Source of the DNA: Trema orientale
Taxonomy: Eukaryota > Streptophyta > Magnoliopsida > Rosales > Cannabaceae
DNA length: 64,000 nt
Assembly: GCA_002914845.1 (NCBI GenBank)
Contig: JXTC01000202.1
Coordinates: 325,604 to 389,603, forward strand
Reading direction: 5' to 3'
Below the pieces are notes generated by a model, which saw only the letters and a program-made list of their open reading frames with translations, made no database searches and was not told the origin of the DNA. Both the position numbers and the translations under genes were made by a program. Position 1 is the stretch's first letter. Every line of letters starts with the position of its first letter. Positions 40,937 through 53,790 of the stretch are shown here, one piece after another.

Positions 40937-42936
40937 CATAATCAAATGAGGAAAGAACAGACAATTCACAATGATAGGATCCCAGAACGATTGGCACTTT
41001 GGTACCATAAGCAACGAGATTGCATATATTCTATTCAAGTCATCATTTGAAAATCCCAAGTTTTCTTGGATGAGAGAGAAAGAGGAAAAAGAAGGAAAGT
41101 AGTAGTATGAGTTGGATAGGTATAGACCGTAGTAATGAATGATCCAAGAAAGGTTTGACAACGATCCAAGAAAATGTCATTGGGTGGGTGATCCAAGAAA
41201 GAAGCCACTCTCCATTAAGAAACTGGCTTTGGTCATAATTCATGTATAGATTTATCCACACCAATGGCCACTTATGGTGTGTTCTACTTCCACTCAAGGG
41301 CGGCTATTTAGGACTTCAAACGTAGCTTTCACAGTACACAACCAAAAATTAAAAAAATGGCACCATTTAGATTTTCAAGGGCCCTCGTGAATTTCCATTC
41401 AAAACAGTGGAAAGTTGGTGAAATGCATTAAGCTTTTTTCCTTTTTATTTTTTTAAAAAATTTCTTTTTGTTTCCTTTTTTTGGTCATAGACTCAATATA
41501 CAACATAGTTCAACTCTTGGATTGAGATTAAGCCCCGGCGCAATTGTAGTTGAAGCTTTAATAATCATTGTCAAGAAAGTATTAGCTAAGCATATTTCCT
41601 CATTTTCTTTGTCATTTCTTTAAGATGGGTTCATATTAGTCTCCTTGGAGTGTTTGGGAACTTAGCAAAAAATCTATTGTTTGTGATATGCAGAGAGAAA
41701 CCAAGTAGATGATGTCTACTAAAATAAGTCTAATATACTAACTTCTTATAACAATGCTAACACTTCAAGTGTCAGTACTGGTTATTGTCCAAAACTTTAC
41801 AAGGCAAATCAAACTCCAGTTAACTCACCCCCAGTAATAATAATAATAATAATAAAATTCAAACCCGAGTTATAAGTTATTCCACCTATAATCAAGTGTA
41901 TTTCTTACATTTTGTCTAATATTCAAGTTACCTTCGGTACACTTTGACAATTGATTAACTTTTACACCACTGCCGAATTCTCTCCCTTGTGAAGTGAAAT
42001 CTTAAACCAGTTTATCCTAAGCCTAATATGCTCAATTTCTCATTGGTCAAATTACAAGAGTCACTAGTTGCTCCTATCACATTTGATCATGTAACAAGAC
42101 TCAATATACGACAACTTACTATTAGACCAAACGATCAAACCCTCGTAGGAACAACACACACTCGTGATGTTCATAATTTTTTTCAGTACGTTCTAGATGG
42201 AATAAGCATGAACATAACAAAATAGAGGAGAAAACACAAGCGATGCAGTAAAGGAAACGACTTTGGACTATAACAAGCTGATCTTGGATAATTTCTTGCC
42301 TCTTACCTCATTCTAATAGAAGATACATAAAATCATAACTGACCTTACACGACCATCATTCAGCAATAATGCAATCTCTAGGTAGAGCATCTTTCAACAA
42401 AGATCATCATCATTTCATTCCAAAATACAGACTCAAAAGATTCAATAATTGGACACATTTGGAATGTGAAAATAGCTGCAGAGTTGAGAATAGATATGGC
42501 AGTATTCGAAGTAAAACACTGATTAGACCTAAGAAAAGATGAACTTTAAGTCCTCAGTGTGGTGTTCAGGGTAAACCAAATGTTCCAAGCCATCACTAAC
42601 ACAATAAGATAACATGACTTGCGAAAGAATAAGACGACAAGATCATGGCAGGAAATCACACCTAAATAGATCATTACAAATGTGAGAGTTGCTTCACTAT
42701 GTGCATGGAATCATCTACCAAAGTTGGAAGTACCAAGTAACTGAATAACTGAAACTTTCTTCTTAGGTCATCCATGCACATGGAGCACAACACAAGGCGC
42801 ATAAACATGTACAATTTCTCTAAACAAAAAAATGACCCATCCAATAACCCTATCAACTCAAACCACCCCCGGAGATAAAGGAACAAAGGAAAAAGGGGGA
42901 AGATAAATAGAAAAATTGGGCAACTTGAAAAATACA
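40052..42936. other. Intergenic between RRT-like and BIM2 genes
   Basis: The two flanking genes converge here, so both 3' UTRs lie in this stretch. It contains a (TA)n microsatellite (40869-40932), an (ATA)n run near 41836-41854, and otherwise AT-rich DNA without recognised genes. Confidence 0.5.
40869..40932. repeat. (TA)n microsatellite
   Basis: About 32 uninterrupted TA dinucleotides downstream of the RRT-like gene. Likely length-polymorphic. Confidence 0.95.
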
Positions 42937-45774
42937 CTACTTTTCGTTTATTCTGAGCCTCTTATGAGCTCGTTCAAACTTGTCATCTGCGCTGGTTACT
43001 TGAGTGTGTGACATTACTTGACTGTTGAGTGACTGGTTTGCATGATCCTGAACAAACAGCAAGTGGTTACCAATGCTACAATTGTCCTGAATTTAGATTC
43101 TAGATATCACTGCAGAATAAAATGTGTGTGCTAGTAATATTAGTAGGAAGCGCTTCACATATTTAGTTGACTCAAGAAAAACCTTTGAACTGGATGCCAT
43201 GGAAGTCAATCCACTCTCTGTTCGATTTGCAACATTAATTTGCACTGAGATTCTGGTCTGTGACAAATCCACACCTGACGATTGCAGCGCTTGTGTCAGA
43301 GTATCCAGTACCCTGTTTAATACCAAAACCACTCTCAGTAACAGCACACACAATGTCTTTCCATTCCACAATTAATCATAAAACAATTTCTGTCAAATAC
43401 CACATGAAACAAATACTAAATAGAAATTTAAAAACGTGAGGAGACCACATGAGAAAGGATTTCAAAACGTCTATGGAACAAAATCATGAAACTATTTGTG
43501 GATTCTCACCCCTGAGAGTACGAATTTGAGGTCCTAACTCTACCACTTTTATCCTCCTTGATACTCGGTGCATGGTTTAACACAGAACTCACAGTTGTAT
43601 GTCCACCTTGCCATGATTCAGGTAGAGGTTGTGGTAGTCGATCTACATCACCCTCATCAGAAACAGATTCATGCAAAGCCTGCGAAGGCACACCACGCCT
43701 CCCAATAGAGTCAAGCATAGTTATTTGTTGCGCATTAGGAGGAACTGATTGAGTGGCTGAGCCAGGGAAGTGATCCAGTGTTTTATAAACCATAGCAGAG
43801 CCCATGTCAGATTCCAATGAGTTTTGTGGATTGGGGGGCATGGAAGGGGAAACAACATTATTCTGAAGATCAGAACCATTCTTTACAACTTGAGTATGAT
43901 CTGCAAAACTTTCTGTAGGTGCATGTTGATTTCTCTGTTGCAAACAAATGGGAAGGCATCAACAAGATCCTCTTGAAAGGACTCTTACAAATTCTTAATC
44001 AGTATGCCCAGTAATCAAAGTAGTTGGTCGACCACAAAAATTTATGACTTCAAAAAAGAGAGAGCACATGCATTATCTAACTTTATATTTTTTTTTCTTA
44101 ATACAACAAAAAGAGCATATTTTAACTTTGTCAAAAGGTCTATAAGCTAAATAAATTTCACTCATGATTGACATAGTTCAAAAGTAAACCATCTGGAATT
44201 ATTAACTGGACTCACATGATGAATTTGATGACTGTAGGTATCTAGCAGAGATACCGTGCAAAAAAAAAAAAGAGAACTTCGCATGAATGTGTTCCATATA
44301 TCAAACCAGTAGCTCTAACGGGATGCACAAACTCTAGCCCCTCATGAGGACCTGAACTTTCATCAGTCTTATCACACATCCAAGCACAAAATCAAGTATA
44401 GGTGCAAAAGAGTGCCCCACAAACAACACACCCAGAAAAGATGAAATTTTTGTTTAACAAATGACATCAAATCAAGACAAGCTGAATACCAAAATAAAAG
44501 AAAAAGAATATGTAGTCAAAAGCATATTGTATTGGTTTAATCACAACTCAAATAAGCATAAGTGTCAAAATTAACATTCCATGCTCTTACTATGGAAAAT
44601 TTTTAATACAATTAAAGCAGTTCTCTCGTACTAGAATTAAAAAAATTTGAGAGTCAAAGTAGCACACTTCTTGAACAAAAGTTCTGAACTTACATTTTAC
44701 CTTAACCGTCAGAAAGTTTACCATGAGAATTTTGAATTTTCTGACAAATATCCGGTTAGTTAATAGTTTGTTCCACTTGCTTTCAGTATGCCATTCAAGA
44801 CATCTACCGAACACATCTACTCCCACGTAACTATATCGTGCAGCTAAAAAAAAAATGCTTATGCCCGTTCATATAACATGTCAAGCATTAGAATTTTACC
44901 CATGGAAGTAACTTTGTTGGCTCTGCACTCCAACCTTGGTAAGATCCCTCATACATATTTAACTTCTCCTGTAAGAACTGAACGTACTCGATAAGCTGCA
45001 TACAAAGAAACACATTCCATGAATCAATACAATAAAATTCCTATCATACATAAGAACTATAGAGACAGATAGTGACCTCCAATAAGAACGAAGCCTTATC
45101 TCTCTTCTGATCATTTTGAGGTATGAGGTCTCTAAGTATCTGAAATCTGCAATTCAAAAAATGTATTAAAAAATTCAAAATTTCCAGGCCAATAAGAACC
45201 ATAACACCACGTTATGCCATTTCAAGTGAGAGATTGATTGAGTGGGATGGGTACCATCATCTCAAAATAAAATTAAAAAAAAAAAAAAAACTAAAAATCA
45301 TAAAGTATGGTCTTTGGTCCTTTGTCAATGTTACAACTTCCATAGGTATCACACAGAAAAAGTTCATAGATGAACTTGGCAACCCTCTTTGTCATTTTTC
45401 CTACAAATATTTCCTTTTTTTAATAATTAAAAAAAAAAAAAAAGAAGAAAGTAAAGACAAAAGAACAACAGGGCTAAAAACAAGTATAAGGGCTTTACCT
45501 CTCATTAATTTTGCTCCTTCTACGCTGCTCAGTTTCAGAATGCTTGGACCTATTCTTTTCCCTGCTCTTCCCATCTACCTTCACTGCAAAAATTCCCATA
45601 ATAAATTTACACCTTAATTTAAATCTTAGACTAAACGTTAAAAATGAATGATACCCAATTAAGCTACGAGTCCAAGTTTCAACTTTTTTCTCCAAAATTC
45701 ACACAAATACCTTTGTGGGTCACTTCTTCATCGTCTTCAAATTCTTCTTGGTGACCCCTTGACGAGTCCACCAT
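42937..45774 (-). CDS. BIM2: BIM2-like bHLH transcription factor
   Basis: BES1-interacting Myc-like factors bind E-boxes with BES1 in brassinosteroid-regulated transcription. Seven exons on the minus strand: 45711-45774, 45499-45583, 45077-45146, 44900-44995, 43510-43934, 43183-43312, 42937-43047. They total 981 nt, or 326 residues plus stop. The protein starts [20 protein letters not shown]. The bHLH is at about residues 30-85: basic region [16 protein letters not shown] (H, E and R contacts for an E-box present), helix 1 FQILRDLIP, loop, helix 2 [19 protein letters not shown]. The conserved BIM tail [20 protein letters not shown] (~250-270) precedes a basic C-terminus. All junctions are GT-AG and in frame. 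Length and tail fit BIM2 better than the longer BIM1; BIM3 is not fully excluded. Confidence 0.93.
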
Positions 45775-46075
45775 CTCCACTACTCACTTCCAACACCCTG
45801 AAAAAAAAATTTAAAAAAAAAAAAAAAACCCGTGAGACCAAATCCAAAAAGAGTAAAATTCAGCGAAAATTCTGAGCAAGAGAGAGTGAACTCGGACAAG
45901 TGAGAGTGGCAGCTCCGATGAGAATGCGGGGCCACCGACGATAGAGGGTTCGAATAGCTCCGGCGGTTATAGAGAGAGAAAGAGAGAGAGAGAGTGTGTG
46001 TTATATAAATTTTGACGGGGGTGCTGTTAAATTGTACAGTTGGAGAGAGATGGAGCCCTAGTTGATGAGTTCCAT
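45775..46075 (-). promoter_or_regulatory. BIM2 5' leader and core promoter
   Basis: Reading leftward, a TATA box (TTTATATAA at 46001-46009, minus strand) precedes a CT-rich leader (GA repeats at about 45974-45994 on the plus strand). A polypyrimidine-CAG acceptor at 45798 suggests a leader intron just before the ATG. Exact transcription start is unknown. Confidence 0.5.
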
Positions 46076-46495
46076 TTCTGTACTCTATTACTTCCCAAAA
46101 CTGGTTTATGGCTTCTTCACTTTTCTTTTCTTTTTTTTTTTTTCTTTAATCTTTTTTTTTTTTTTTTTGAAAGATAATCTTATTTATTGATATCAAAGGA
46201 AACCAATTTTTTTATTTATTTAATTATATCTTTTTTATAATAATTGACGATTATTTAACTTCAGTAGTGGTGGATGCTAACTTGCGCACCTATAGTTATA
46301 TCAACTATTCTGCGCATCCGCATTTGGTTTAACCAACACGTGACGTATAATGGTTTGGTGCACAGTGGTGTGGTGTGGTTTGGTTTGGGTTGGGTGTTAC
46401 AGTTCTGAAATCAACCACGCTTGTTTGGGCCTTCAGTTCTTGTTGGGCTCGGGCTTGAGTCGGCCCATTTTTATTCTTAAAAGACAATTTTTCTA
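46076..46495. other. Non-coding flank upstream of BIM2
   Basis: T-rich runs (46120-46170) and TGGT/TTGG-rich sequence around 46350-46400. GGCCCA at 46463-46468 is a single site II-like match on the minus strand. No gene seen. Confidence 0.35.
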
Positions 46496-46504
46496 TTTTT
46501 CATT

Positions 46505-46896
46505 AGGTTTCTAACACTTATACCTACAAAAAGAATTACAAAAATACGGAAGTTAAGATTTTTTTCAATTTTTGTACGGTTTTAATTAGGAAAATATCAC
46601 TTTTGAAAAAATATTTAGAAAATTACTATTTTTAAAATAATTACTGATTACCAGTTTCTGGAAATTGATTACTAGAAACTGGTTACCAGTTATAAATATC
46701 TTCGATTACTAGTTACTAGTTTCTGGAAACTGGTTACTAGAAATTAGTTACTAATTTAAAAAATGGTATTTTTATAAATATTTTTTAAAAAACGGTAATT
46801 TTTCTAATAAAAACCGTACCGCGCCGTGAAAAATACAAAAGCACCGTATTTTTCCAAATTTTTTTTCAGAAATACAGTACATTTTCTAATTTCCCC
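46505..46896. mobile_element. Palindromic Mutator-type MITE, 392 bp
   Basis: Left and right halves are imperfect inverted copies. Paired blocks include ACAAAAATACGG against GGAAAAATACGG, and TACGGTTTTAATTAGGAAAA against TACGGTTTTTATTAGAAAAA. Flanks ATTTTCATT (46496-46504) and TTTTTCATT (46897-46905) match at 8 of 9 bases, fitting a Mutator-like 9-bp duplication. The centre (46640-46760) consists of repeated GTTACTAGTTTCTGGAAACT-like palindromes. Confidence 0.7.
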
Positions 46897-46905
46897 TTTT
46901 TCATT

Positions 46906-47788
46906 TTGTTTTGGAATTCAATGGTTAAATTATTGTTCTTGTCTGTTAGTCTTAGATATACACGTTATTTGGTAATGAAAAGTATTTGAACAATGAATGA
47001 TGCCTTTAATCGACTGTAAAGTCACAATATATAAATAAGGATTGTTCCTAACAGAAGAGTGAGTCAAACAAAAGATGTTTCGATCGACAGTGTCAACGTT
47101 GTGACATTGGTTCCTTAGATCATGTGATGATTGTGGTGTCCCAAATAACTCTTAACATCATTTACAAAGATGATTGCATAACAAACTCGTTACTGTGAAA
47201 AGCTCTAGGATGTAGAGAGTGAGTCCTGCCAGACCCTTTAACCGCTTCTGACAAGTTTACCAAACGTGAACTATGGCACCAAAAATAAATACTATCCATG
47301 AAGAAGGTGGTGAATTTACTAACAAGAAGAATAATTTATTTATAAACCATGGGATCAAGCAACAACGTTATTGTTTCTCTTCCTTGACAATGAGTTACAA
47401 AAATCTGAAGCAGAGTCAAACAGCCAAGGATAACTGGACTATCTCCTAGACCAAAAAGGAACTTAACCTAAGGCTCTTCAGGGGGGTTAAAAATGTTAGT
47501 TACATCAAGTGGGTTACAGTTGGGGGATTAAATTGTTATACTTACAAAGGACTAGTACCCTTTTTCTTAATCTACTGCTAACTTTTAATGCATTCAATAA
47601 CTTAGCTGCTGAGCAAGGCATTTGTGTTTGAGCCATTGTGTTCTTGAAACACAAACTAGCTTATCCTTGTTGAAACTGACGCCAAGAGTTATTTTCCGGT
47701 TTATCTTGGAATATGGCATAAGATTACTATGTAAATGATGCCTTGTGAAAAATCATAGATTGATAATGGAACTCGTTTAGTATCTTTG
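46906..47788. other. 3' flank of the second O-FucT-like gene
   Basis: Non-coding DNA downstream of the minus-strand gene at 47789-52574; part should be its 3' UTR. No repeat or other gene was recognised. Confidence 0.4.
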
Positions 47789-50700
47789 TCATCTTTCTCC
47801 ACCCTCCTCTTCTTGATCCTCCAGATGAGCTTCTTCTTTGTTGTTTAATTCTCCGGCTCCACCACCTTCATGGTCTCCACTGTCCTGGTCGAAAAACAAT
47901 CCAGATGATATGGAATCATCTTCGTCGAAATCCTCTTCGTTTTCCTTATCTCTTGAATGCAAAGTCGATTCGTTGTCCATCCAAACAGGACATCGATGAA
48001 CAACACCAAGGGCAGCCAAGACTTGTGAGGTAGTGGTAGGACTTGAAGCTTGAGTAGTTGTTTTTACAGCAGCATCGTGCCTCAAGCAAGAACACTCAGG
48101 GACAGGATGAGAGATGAAAGATTTTGACTTTGATGCTCTGGATGCTTCTAGTAATCCATCAACCAATGTCTTTCTCAAATGCTTGCGTGCCGAGGTCAAC
48201 CAAGTATGGTTTGCGTGATACAGATGCTCCCGAACTTCTTCTAAAAGCTTAACGACTTCTCTTCTGTGTTTTGTACAGAGAAAAAAACAGAATAGAAACG
48301 AGTTAAAAAGGAGAAGCAGATAATCAACCATCATGAGTTTTAACAAACATAAAATTGGTTTATCTCTGTTAGAGATGGCTTTGCAAGATTTCTACCACGT
48401 TCTAGTTCTCTTTCATATGTTGCAGTACATTGTCACAGATATTAGGGGGGTAAAACTAAAAAAATTATCACTAGCAAAAGAAAACTATTAGCTTAACTTA
48501 TGATACAGTGAGAATTCAAGACCAAAATGTTGCATAGAATTTAAAAGATCAATGTGGTGCAAGTCTGTGAGCTGAAAAACAAAATCAATTAAAACAAGAA
48601 CATCCATGTATTAACATTCAAGAACAGAAACACTCAAGAGTAGGAAATTACCTGTCTGGTCGGTATGTTTTTGATGCTGCTGATTGATAAAGTCGGTGAC
48701 CCATCACCAAGCTCGCAAAATTTGGATGGCCCTTACCATCATGATCGAATCCTGGGACGAATACATCAGCTTCAACACATATTACATAATCAATGGCTTC
48801 CCATAGTAATTTATGAGCATTGGTCCTCAATTCTATAACTGTACTCTCAGGCTCATTGTCACTCTCAGCCACCCAACCCCACCAACCTTCAATGTTATAG
48901 GATTTTGGTCGGGCTGGAGGTGGTGGAAGTGGCCGAGGACGTGGGCCTGCAGTTTTCCATGCCTCAATCTTCATCTCTTCCTCTATTGATGGGGGAGTTT
49001 TCTGATAACTATCTACAAGGTTGGCCTCCCAGCCATAAATCCTGCTGAGCTCCCAAGGAGTGCTGAGAGAAGTCCTATCTACAACATTCTCGAACATTCC
49101 ACGGAGGGGTATTAATGTCCTTTGTCCACCAAAGACTTCTCCCCCAGAAATGTATATGATAGTGTCCCATGAGTATCCATATGCACGAAGAAGAATACCA
49201 ACCTGTAGCCATCCAAGAGAATTAGATTGAAGGCTCAGTTAGTTCTCCCCCAAGAAATTACTCCTTCAAAGACATCTATTCTAGCTAAGAAAGCTTGTTG
49301 ATTGAGTAGTTGATACCTCAGGGATTATACTGTTAGACAGTAAGAACTTCCAGGATATAATGTTGTGGATTAGTTAACATCTTTCCCAATCATGGGGTTT
49401 AATTATAATTAATGTCATCTACCTATAGTTTTTTCTGTTAAACAATAATTACATCTAACACCAACACTCAAATCGTACACGTTTGACTACATATCAATTT
49501 CTATATAATATTCCCAACTTAAAGAAGACCTTAGTCATAGAAGTAGAAAGTTAGACAGGCATTCCAACCACTTTTGCTGCAGAACCGCAACACCAGATTT
49601 TAATGTACATTTATGCTTACCTCTTCTGGCATTAATGGGCAAGAACCGTTAAGACGTCTGTTGGCTGAATTCACTGAAAGCTTCTCCTTAATGATTCCAC
49701 GCTTTATCATCCAAGCTCTTTTGTGCTGAATGAGTTCAGTGTGCACATCCTAAGAAAAATTTCAACACACAAGAAGGAAATCAAACATGGAGAGAAGTTC
49801 CAAGGCTTTAATCAAACATGAACTTGGGATTGAAGCACATACCTGGAAGAGTTCAGCACAACCAAAATATGCTAAAGCATCTCTAGTCATCCCAGGGTCA
49901 AATGCAATAAATGGCAGTCCAGGAGCCCGTAACCTTTTTAAAATTATATCATACTAAGTGAAAATCCATGAGAACAACAAAAAAGTGAGAGTTAATGATG
50001 AGTAGTCAAATGACCTGTTTAATATTTTGGTGGCAATTTCCTGGACTTCCTGCCGAAACTGAAGGGCATGAAAAGCGACCCTGCATCTCAGCCTCTGATA
50101 CTCTTCAAGATCAGGTGGAAGGATAGCCTGGAACCAAACCAAGAAAAATATAAAACACTTGGGAAAGAGACTATTTATGAAAAATATTAGCTTTTCATGA
50201 CATGCAACTCTAAAAACATTAAAAAATGAAATGTAACTCGAACATATCTATTAAAAAAAATAACAGTAATAATGTGTAGTTAAAATTAAACAATTTGAAA
50301 TGTAACTCTAAATAATCATATGAAAGTAGGATGCAGCAGCAAGCCCTCTATGAGGAAGCCTCATAAGTTGTCTAGGAACATTTTCTTTGGTCATTGAGAA
50401 CCAGTTCTACTAAAAAGATTTGAGATTTTTATTTGAGCATGAATCCTTAATTTGATCCATGTCTCATCATCATATATTTTTTTAAGAATAATTTCTATCA
50501 CTTATTTGAGCATGAATCCTTAATTTGATCCATGTCTCATTATCATATATTTTTTTAAGAATAATTTCTATCACAACACACTACATATAGAGCATTCAAT
50601 TTAAGCATCCAATGAAAACATAACAGCATTCTTTTCATTTATCCAGCAAAGTAAAATTCGTTTCAAAATGTTTGACCAGAAAAGAAACCTAATAAATTAT

Positions 50701-52574
50701 GGGACCAACCGGCCACTATAAAAGCAGAAGAGTAGTCATTACCTGCAAGCATCCACCTTCAGATATAACTAGTTCAACCACTAGGTGCCTCTTCAGGATT
50801 GGGAGAACACGGTGCTGATAATAATATGGTGAAGCAGCAAAAGGAACTTTGAAAACCGGAATGTTCTTTTTTCTCCTTTCTCCTTTAAGATGTTTAGGAA
50901 GGGTCTTGACAACTATGACATCTTTTGCTAATGCTGCCATGAACTGGTCCTCATTGTAGAGGTAGGCAAAGCTCTTGAACTGAGAACTTCACAAAAGCAT
51001 AGGATACGATAAATTGACAACGAACAACACTAAATAAAGTTAAATTCGTATTAATTTTCCAAAGTAAATCAACCTGATTCCTTTACTACTCGTGGTTGAT
51101 TGAAGCTCAGGAATTACCAAGGTAGCATTAAGAAATCGGGCAACAACTACTACATCAGATATCTGTTCAAAGAAAAATGGTGTGGCACTATTAGTAATTC
51201 ATAAAAGCAGTGAACGAAAAAACCATAAGCAATTTAAAAAAGATGGTCTCACCGAATTCCTGATCTCATGGAAACCCCCTTGTATCCTGACAAAGATAAA
51301 TCCATTTGTGTGTGAAGTTGGATCTGTTGTACATACAAGACATTTCATTTAGAAAGCATCTTAAAGAATGTGGACGAACATTGCTCTTTACATTCTAACA
51401 AACCCAAAAACTCCCAGGATTCAATGGAGTTAGTGTTGCGAACTTCAAATTCAATCAGAAATAATTCTATAAGTTGTTTATCTTATCTTACACTTTAGAA
51501 TTAAATACGTATTACCTGTCTATACTGTTAATTTCCCACACTGTTAATTTCCCACAAAGTGAAGCTTATAGATTTCATCCATATTGAACTTATTTGGTTA
51601 AAACGGGTTAGTACAATCATAAACCTCGTTGAAGGGTCAAATTCCCCAAAATTATTTACCGAATAAGAAAGACAATTCTCCCATGAGGGCATAGTTCAAT
51701 TTAACTCATATCACAAGCTGTTAACTTCAACTTTTTGGGCAGCATTGCTTTTAGAGTGTAATAACGTAACCAAGAATTTTCAAGCACAAGCCTCCGAGAA
51801 TCATTAATTGAACTGATACAGAATTCACTAGCAAGTAGCAAGAAACACGTGAGATCTAACCAGCATAGTATCTTCTGGGATTAGCATCAGGGTGCAAAGA
51901 TTCAAGCCGCCTTACTGGTCCCCATAGCCTTTTATACAATCGACTCTGCGCCACACATTGAAAAGCAAAAGAATTTTATAAAAAAAAAAAAAAAAAAAAA
52001 AAACAAAAACAAAAAAACAAAAAAAGGTTCTAAAGGGATACTTGAGTGTAAACCCAATACTGAATAGTATGCTATGATCCACGTACGACAGAATTCAATT
52101 TCTTAGGATCGAAAAAATCCATACTTTAGTCAAAACCCAGATGGCTAAATGTAAAACCCCAAATTTCTCCATTCTTAGAGCAAAAACAAATCTTGCCCAC
52201 ATAATATATCAACATGGTGATGAAAACCCAGAAACCAAAAACGTCAGTGAAGTGACCAAAGCAGTAGAAAAGACACAAACTTTAGCATATGGACTCTGTC
52301 AAAGCATATTTAAAAATGGAGAAAATGTATATATAAAGGAAGGCTTGAAAATTTGGAAAAAAAAAAAATGAGATCTTTCATGGGAGAAGATGGGACTTAC
52401 GGTTTTGGAGAAGTCTTCACCAATGGATCGTCTAGAGAAGATTGTGATTGTGGACTGGTATTCTGAAATACCCCCATCTGTGAATCTAGCTAGTAAGAAG
52501 TGAACAAAGAGAGAAATGGCTGAGAGAACTAGCCCAACTAGACCAACCCATTTCATTCTAGACTTAAACACCAT
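47789..52574 (-). CDS. Divergent O-fucosyltransferase-family protein (At3g30300-like)
   Basis: Predicted Golgi type II membrane protein of the plant O-fucosyltransferase (GT106/GT65-like) group; acceptor unknown. Ten exons on the minus strand: 52401-52574, 51861-51945, 51253-51323, 51074-51162, 50743-50986, 50015-50127, 49843-49933, 49621-49749, 48652-49202, 47789-48263. Total 2,022 nt, 673 residues plus stop. Anchor at about residues 8-29 (KWVGLVGLVLSAISLFVHFL). Family motifs: RIQGGFHEIRNSISD (~99-113), GISSQFKSFAYLYNEDQF (~138-155), EYQRLRCRVAFHALQF (~229-244), IIYISGGEVFGGQR (~344-357) and the FVPGF...GHRLYQS block. The usual HLRYE motif is replaced: 18 residues aligned to [18 protein letters not shown] read FIAFDPGMTRDALAYFGC. 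A C-terminal extension of about 150 residues ends in an Asp/Glu-rich tail. An exon-4 acceptor choice at 50986 was taken because it gives the conserved ISSQFKS. Confidence 0.9.
50431..50576. repeat. 73-bp tandem duplication in an intron
   Basis: Two nearly identical units starting ATTTGAGCATGAATCC at 50431 and 50504 lie side by side in the intron between exons 5 and 6 of the gene above. They differ at about one position, so the duplication is recent. Confidence 0.9.
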
Positions 52575-52628
52575 CTTTGTTCCTTCTCCTTTCATCAAGA
52601 CCAAATAAGTAGAAAACAACCCAACCCT

Positions 52629-52669
<41 letters not shown>

Positions 52670-52740
52670 GTATATCAGCTCTCTTTATAAGCAATTCTCT
52701 CTCTCTAAAACTTTCTCTCTCTCCAATGGGGCTGATGAGA
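52575..52740 (-). promoter_or_regulatory. 5' leader with CT/TA microsatellites
   Basis: On the plus strand (TC)n at about 52629-52653 runs straight into (TA)n at 52653-52669, 55-95 bases upstream of the ATG of the minus-strand gene. On the transcribed strand this is a TA run then a GA run, near where a core promoter or leader would lie. No separate TATA box was assigned. Confidence 0.45.
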
Positions 52741-53782
52741 GGGAAACAGGGGACAGAGAAGAGTAGAGACCAGTGAGAGGGAGCAGAAGAAAGAGATTTT
52801 TTTCTAAAGGAGAAAAAACAGAAACAAAGACAGAGGGAAAGAGTGGCACGTGCCAGGACATGTCTTTGTATGCGAGTGTGTTTAAAGATGGGATCCTCAG
52901 ACATGTTACCTAAAACCTTATGCTATGACTATTCTCTCTTCACAAGTTTTGCCTGATTGACCCACTCTCTAGTTGGCGCGTGGCATGCACCGCCCAGTGA
53001 AATGCCAACAGAATGGATTACAGCGTTAGCTATATTGCTTAGCTGGCCTTTTTCCTTGTTCGGTAGTTATTGTTGGTCGTAACTGGTGAGCACTGAAAGA
53101 AATGGGGTCACGTGAATCTGGACCTTTGGCACGTGAGGAAAGCTTTTGTGTGGTTGTTAATGGTGCGTTTCAATTTTGATGGTGTTTTAATAGGAAAATC
53201 TGACGGAGATAAGGAGGGAGAAGTGAAAAGGGCAAGTTTATTATTATTATTATTATCAAAAAAAGAATAGGGCAAGTGGGGTTATTTTATTAGGACAAAG
53301 AAAAGGTCAACTTTTTATTTTAAAGCAATTAAAAATGAGAACTTATAAAAAAAATAAATAAAGAAGAAATGGAAAAGGCAACTTTTGATTTTCAAGGAGA
53401 ATTATAAAGGACTTTTGATAAGAATTGGAAAATAGAGGTTGAGTTAATTTTAGGGCCCTTGGGGGTAAAAAAGATGCTTACTGGTTTTGAATGGGGCGGA
53501 CTTAAATGAAAGAAAGTTGATGAAGATTTTTGCTGAGAAGAAAAAGAAGTTAATTGTGTGTGTATGTAGGTTCACCAGAGATTTATTTGACTTTGAATGT
53601 GAATAAGGAGACACTGTTTGGACTTTGGGGTGTAAACTTGGTTGCAGAAAACCAACTACTCAGATGGCCTATCATTAATCTTTCTATCTTACTAAAAGCA
53701 AACAATAAATAAAAAAATAAAAATAATGCAAAAGATCAAGATTCAAGAACACATTGTTGAATGTATTGGCTGTGGAGCACTG
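52741..53782. other. Upstream intergenic DNA
   Basis: Non-coding DNA upstream of the second O-FucT-like gene. CACGTG palindromes occur at 52847-52852 (GGCACGTGCC context) and CACGTGA near 53110 and 53150, G-box-like sites that may be regulatory. No gene or transposon recognised. Confidence 0.35.
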
Positions 53783-53790
53783 TAAATAAA

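Noticed and set aside
41043..41297. Minus-strand open frames near 40850-41297, one reading through the TA repeat
   Set aside because: Isoleucine/tyrosine runs come from the microsatellite; no conserved sequence or gene context.
43558..43752. Plus-strand open frame within the BIM2 locus
   Set aside because: It is the antisense shadow of BIM2 exon 5.
52299..52904. Long minus-strand open frame at the start of the second O-FucT-like gene
   Set aside because: Only the part from the ATG at 52574 to the donor at 52401 is exon 1. The rest is leader microsatellite and intron read-through.
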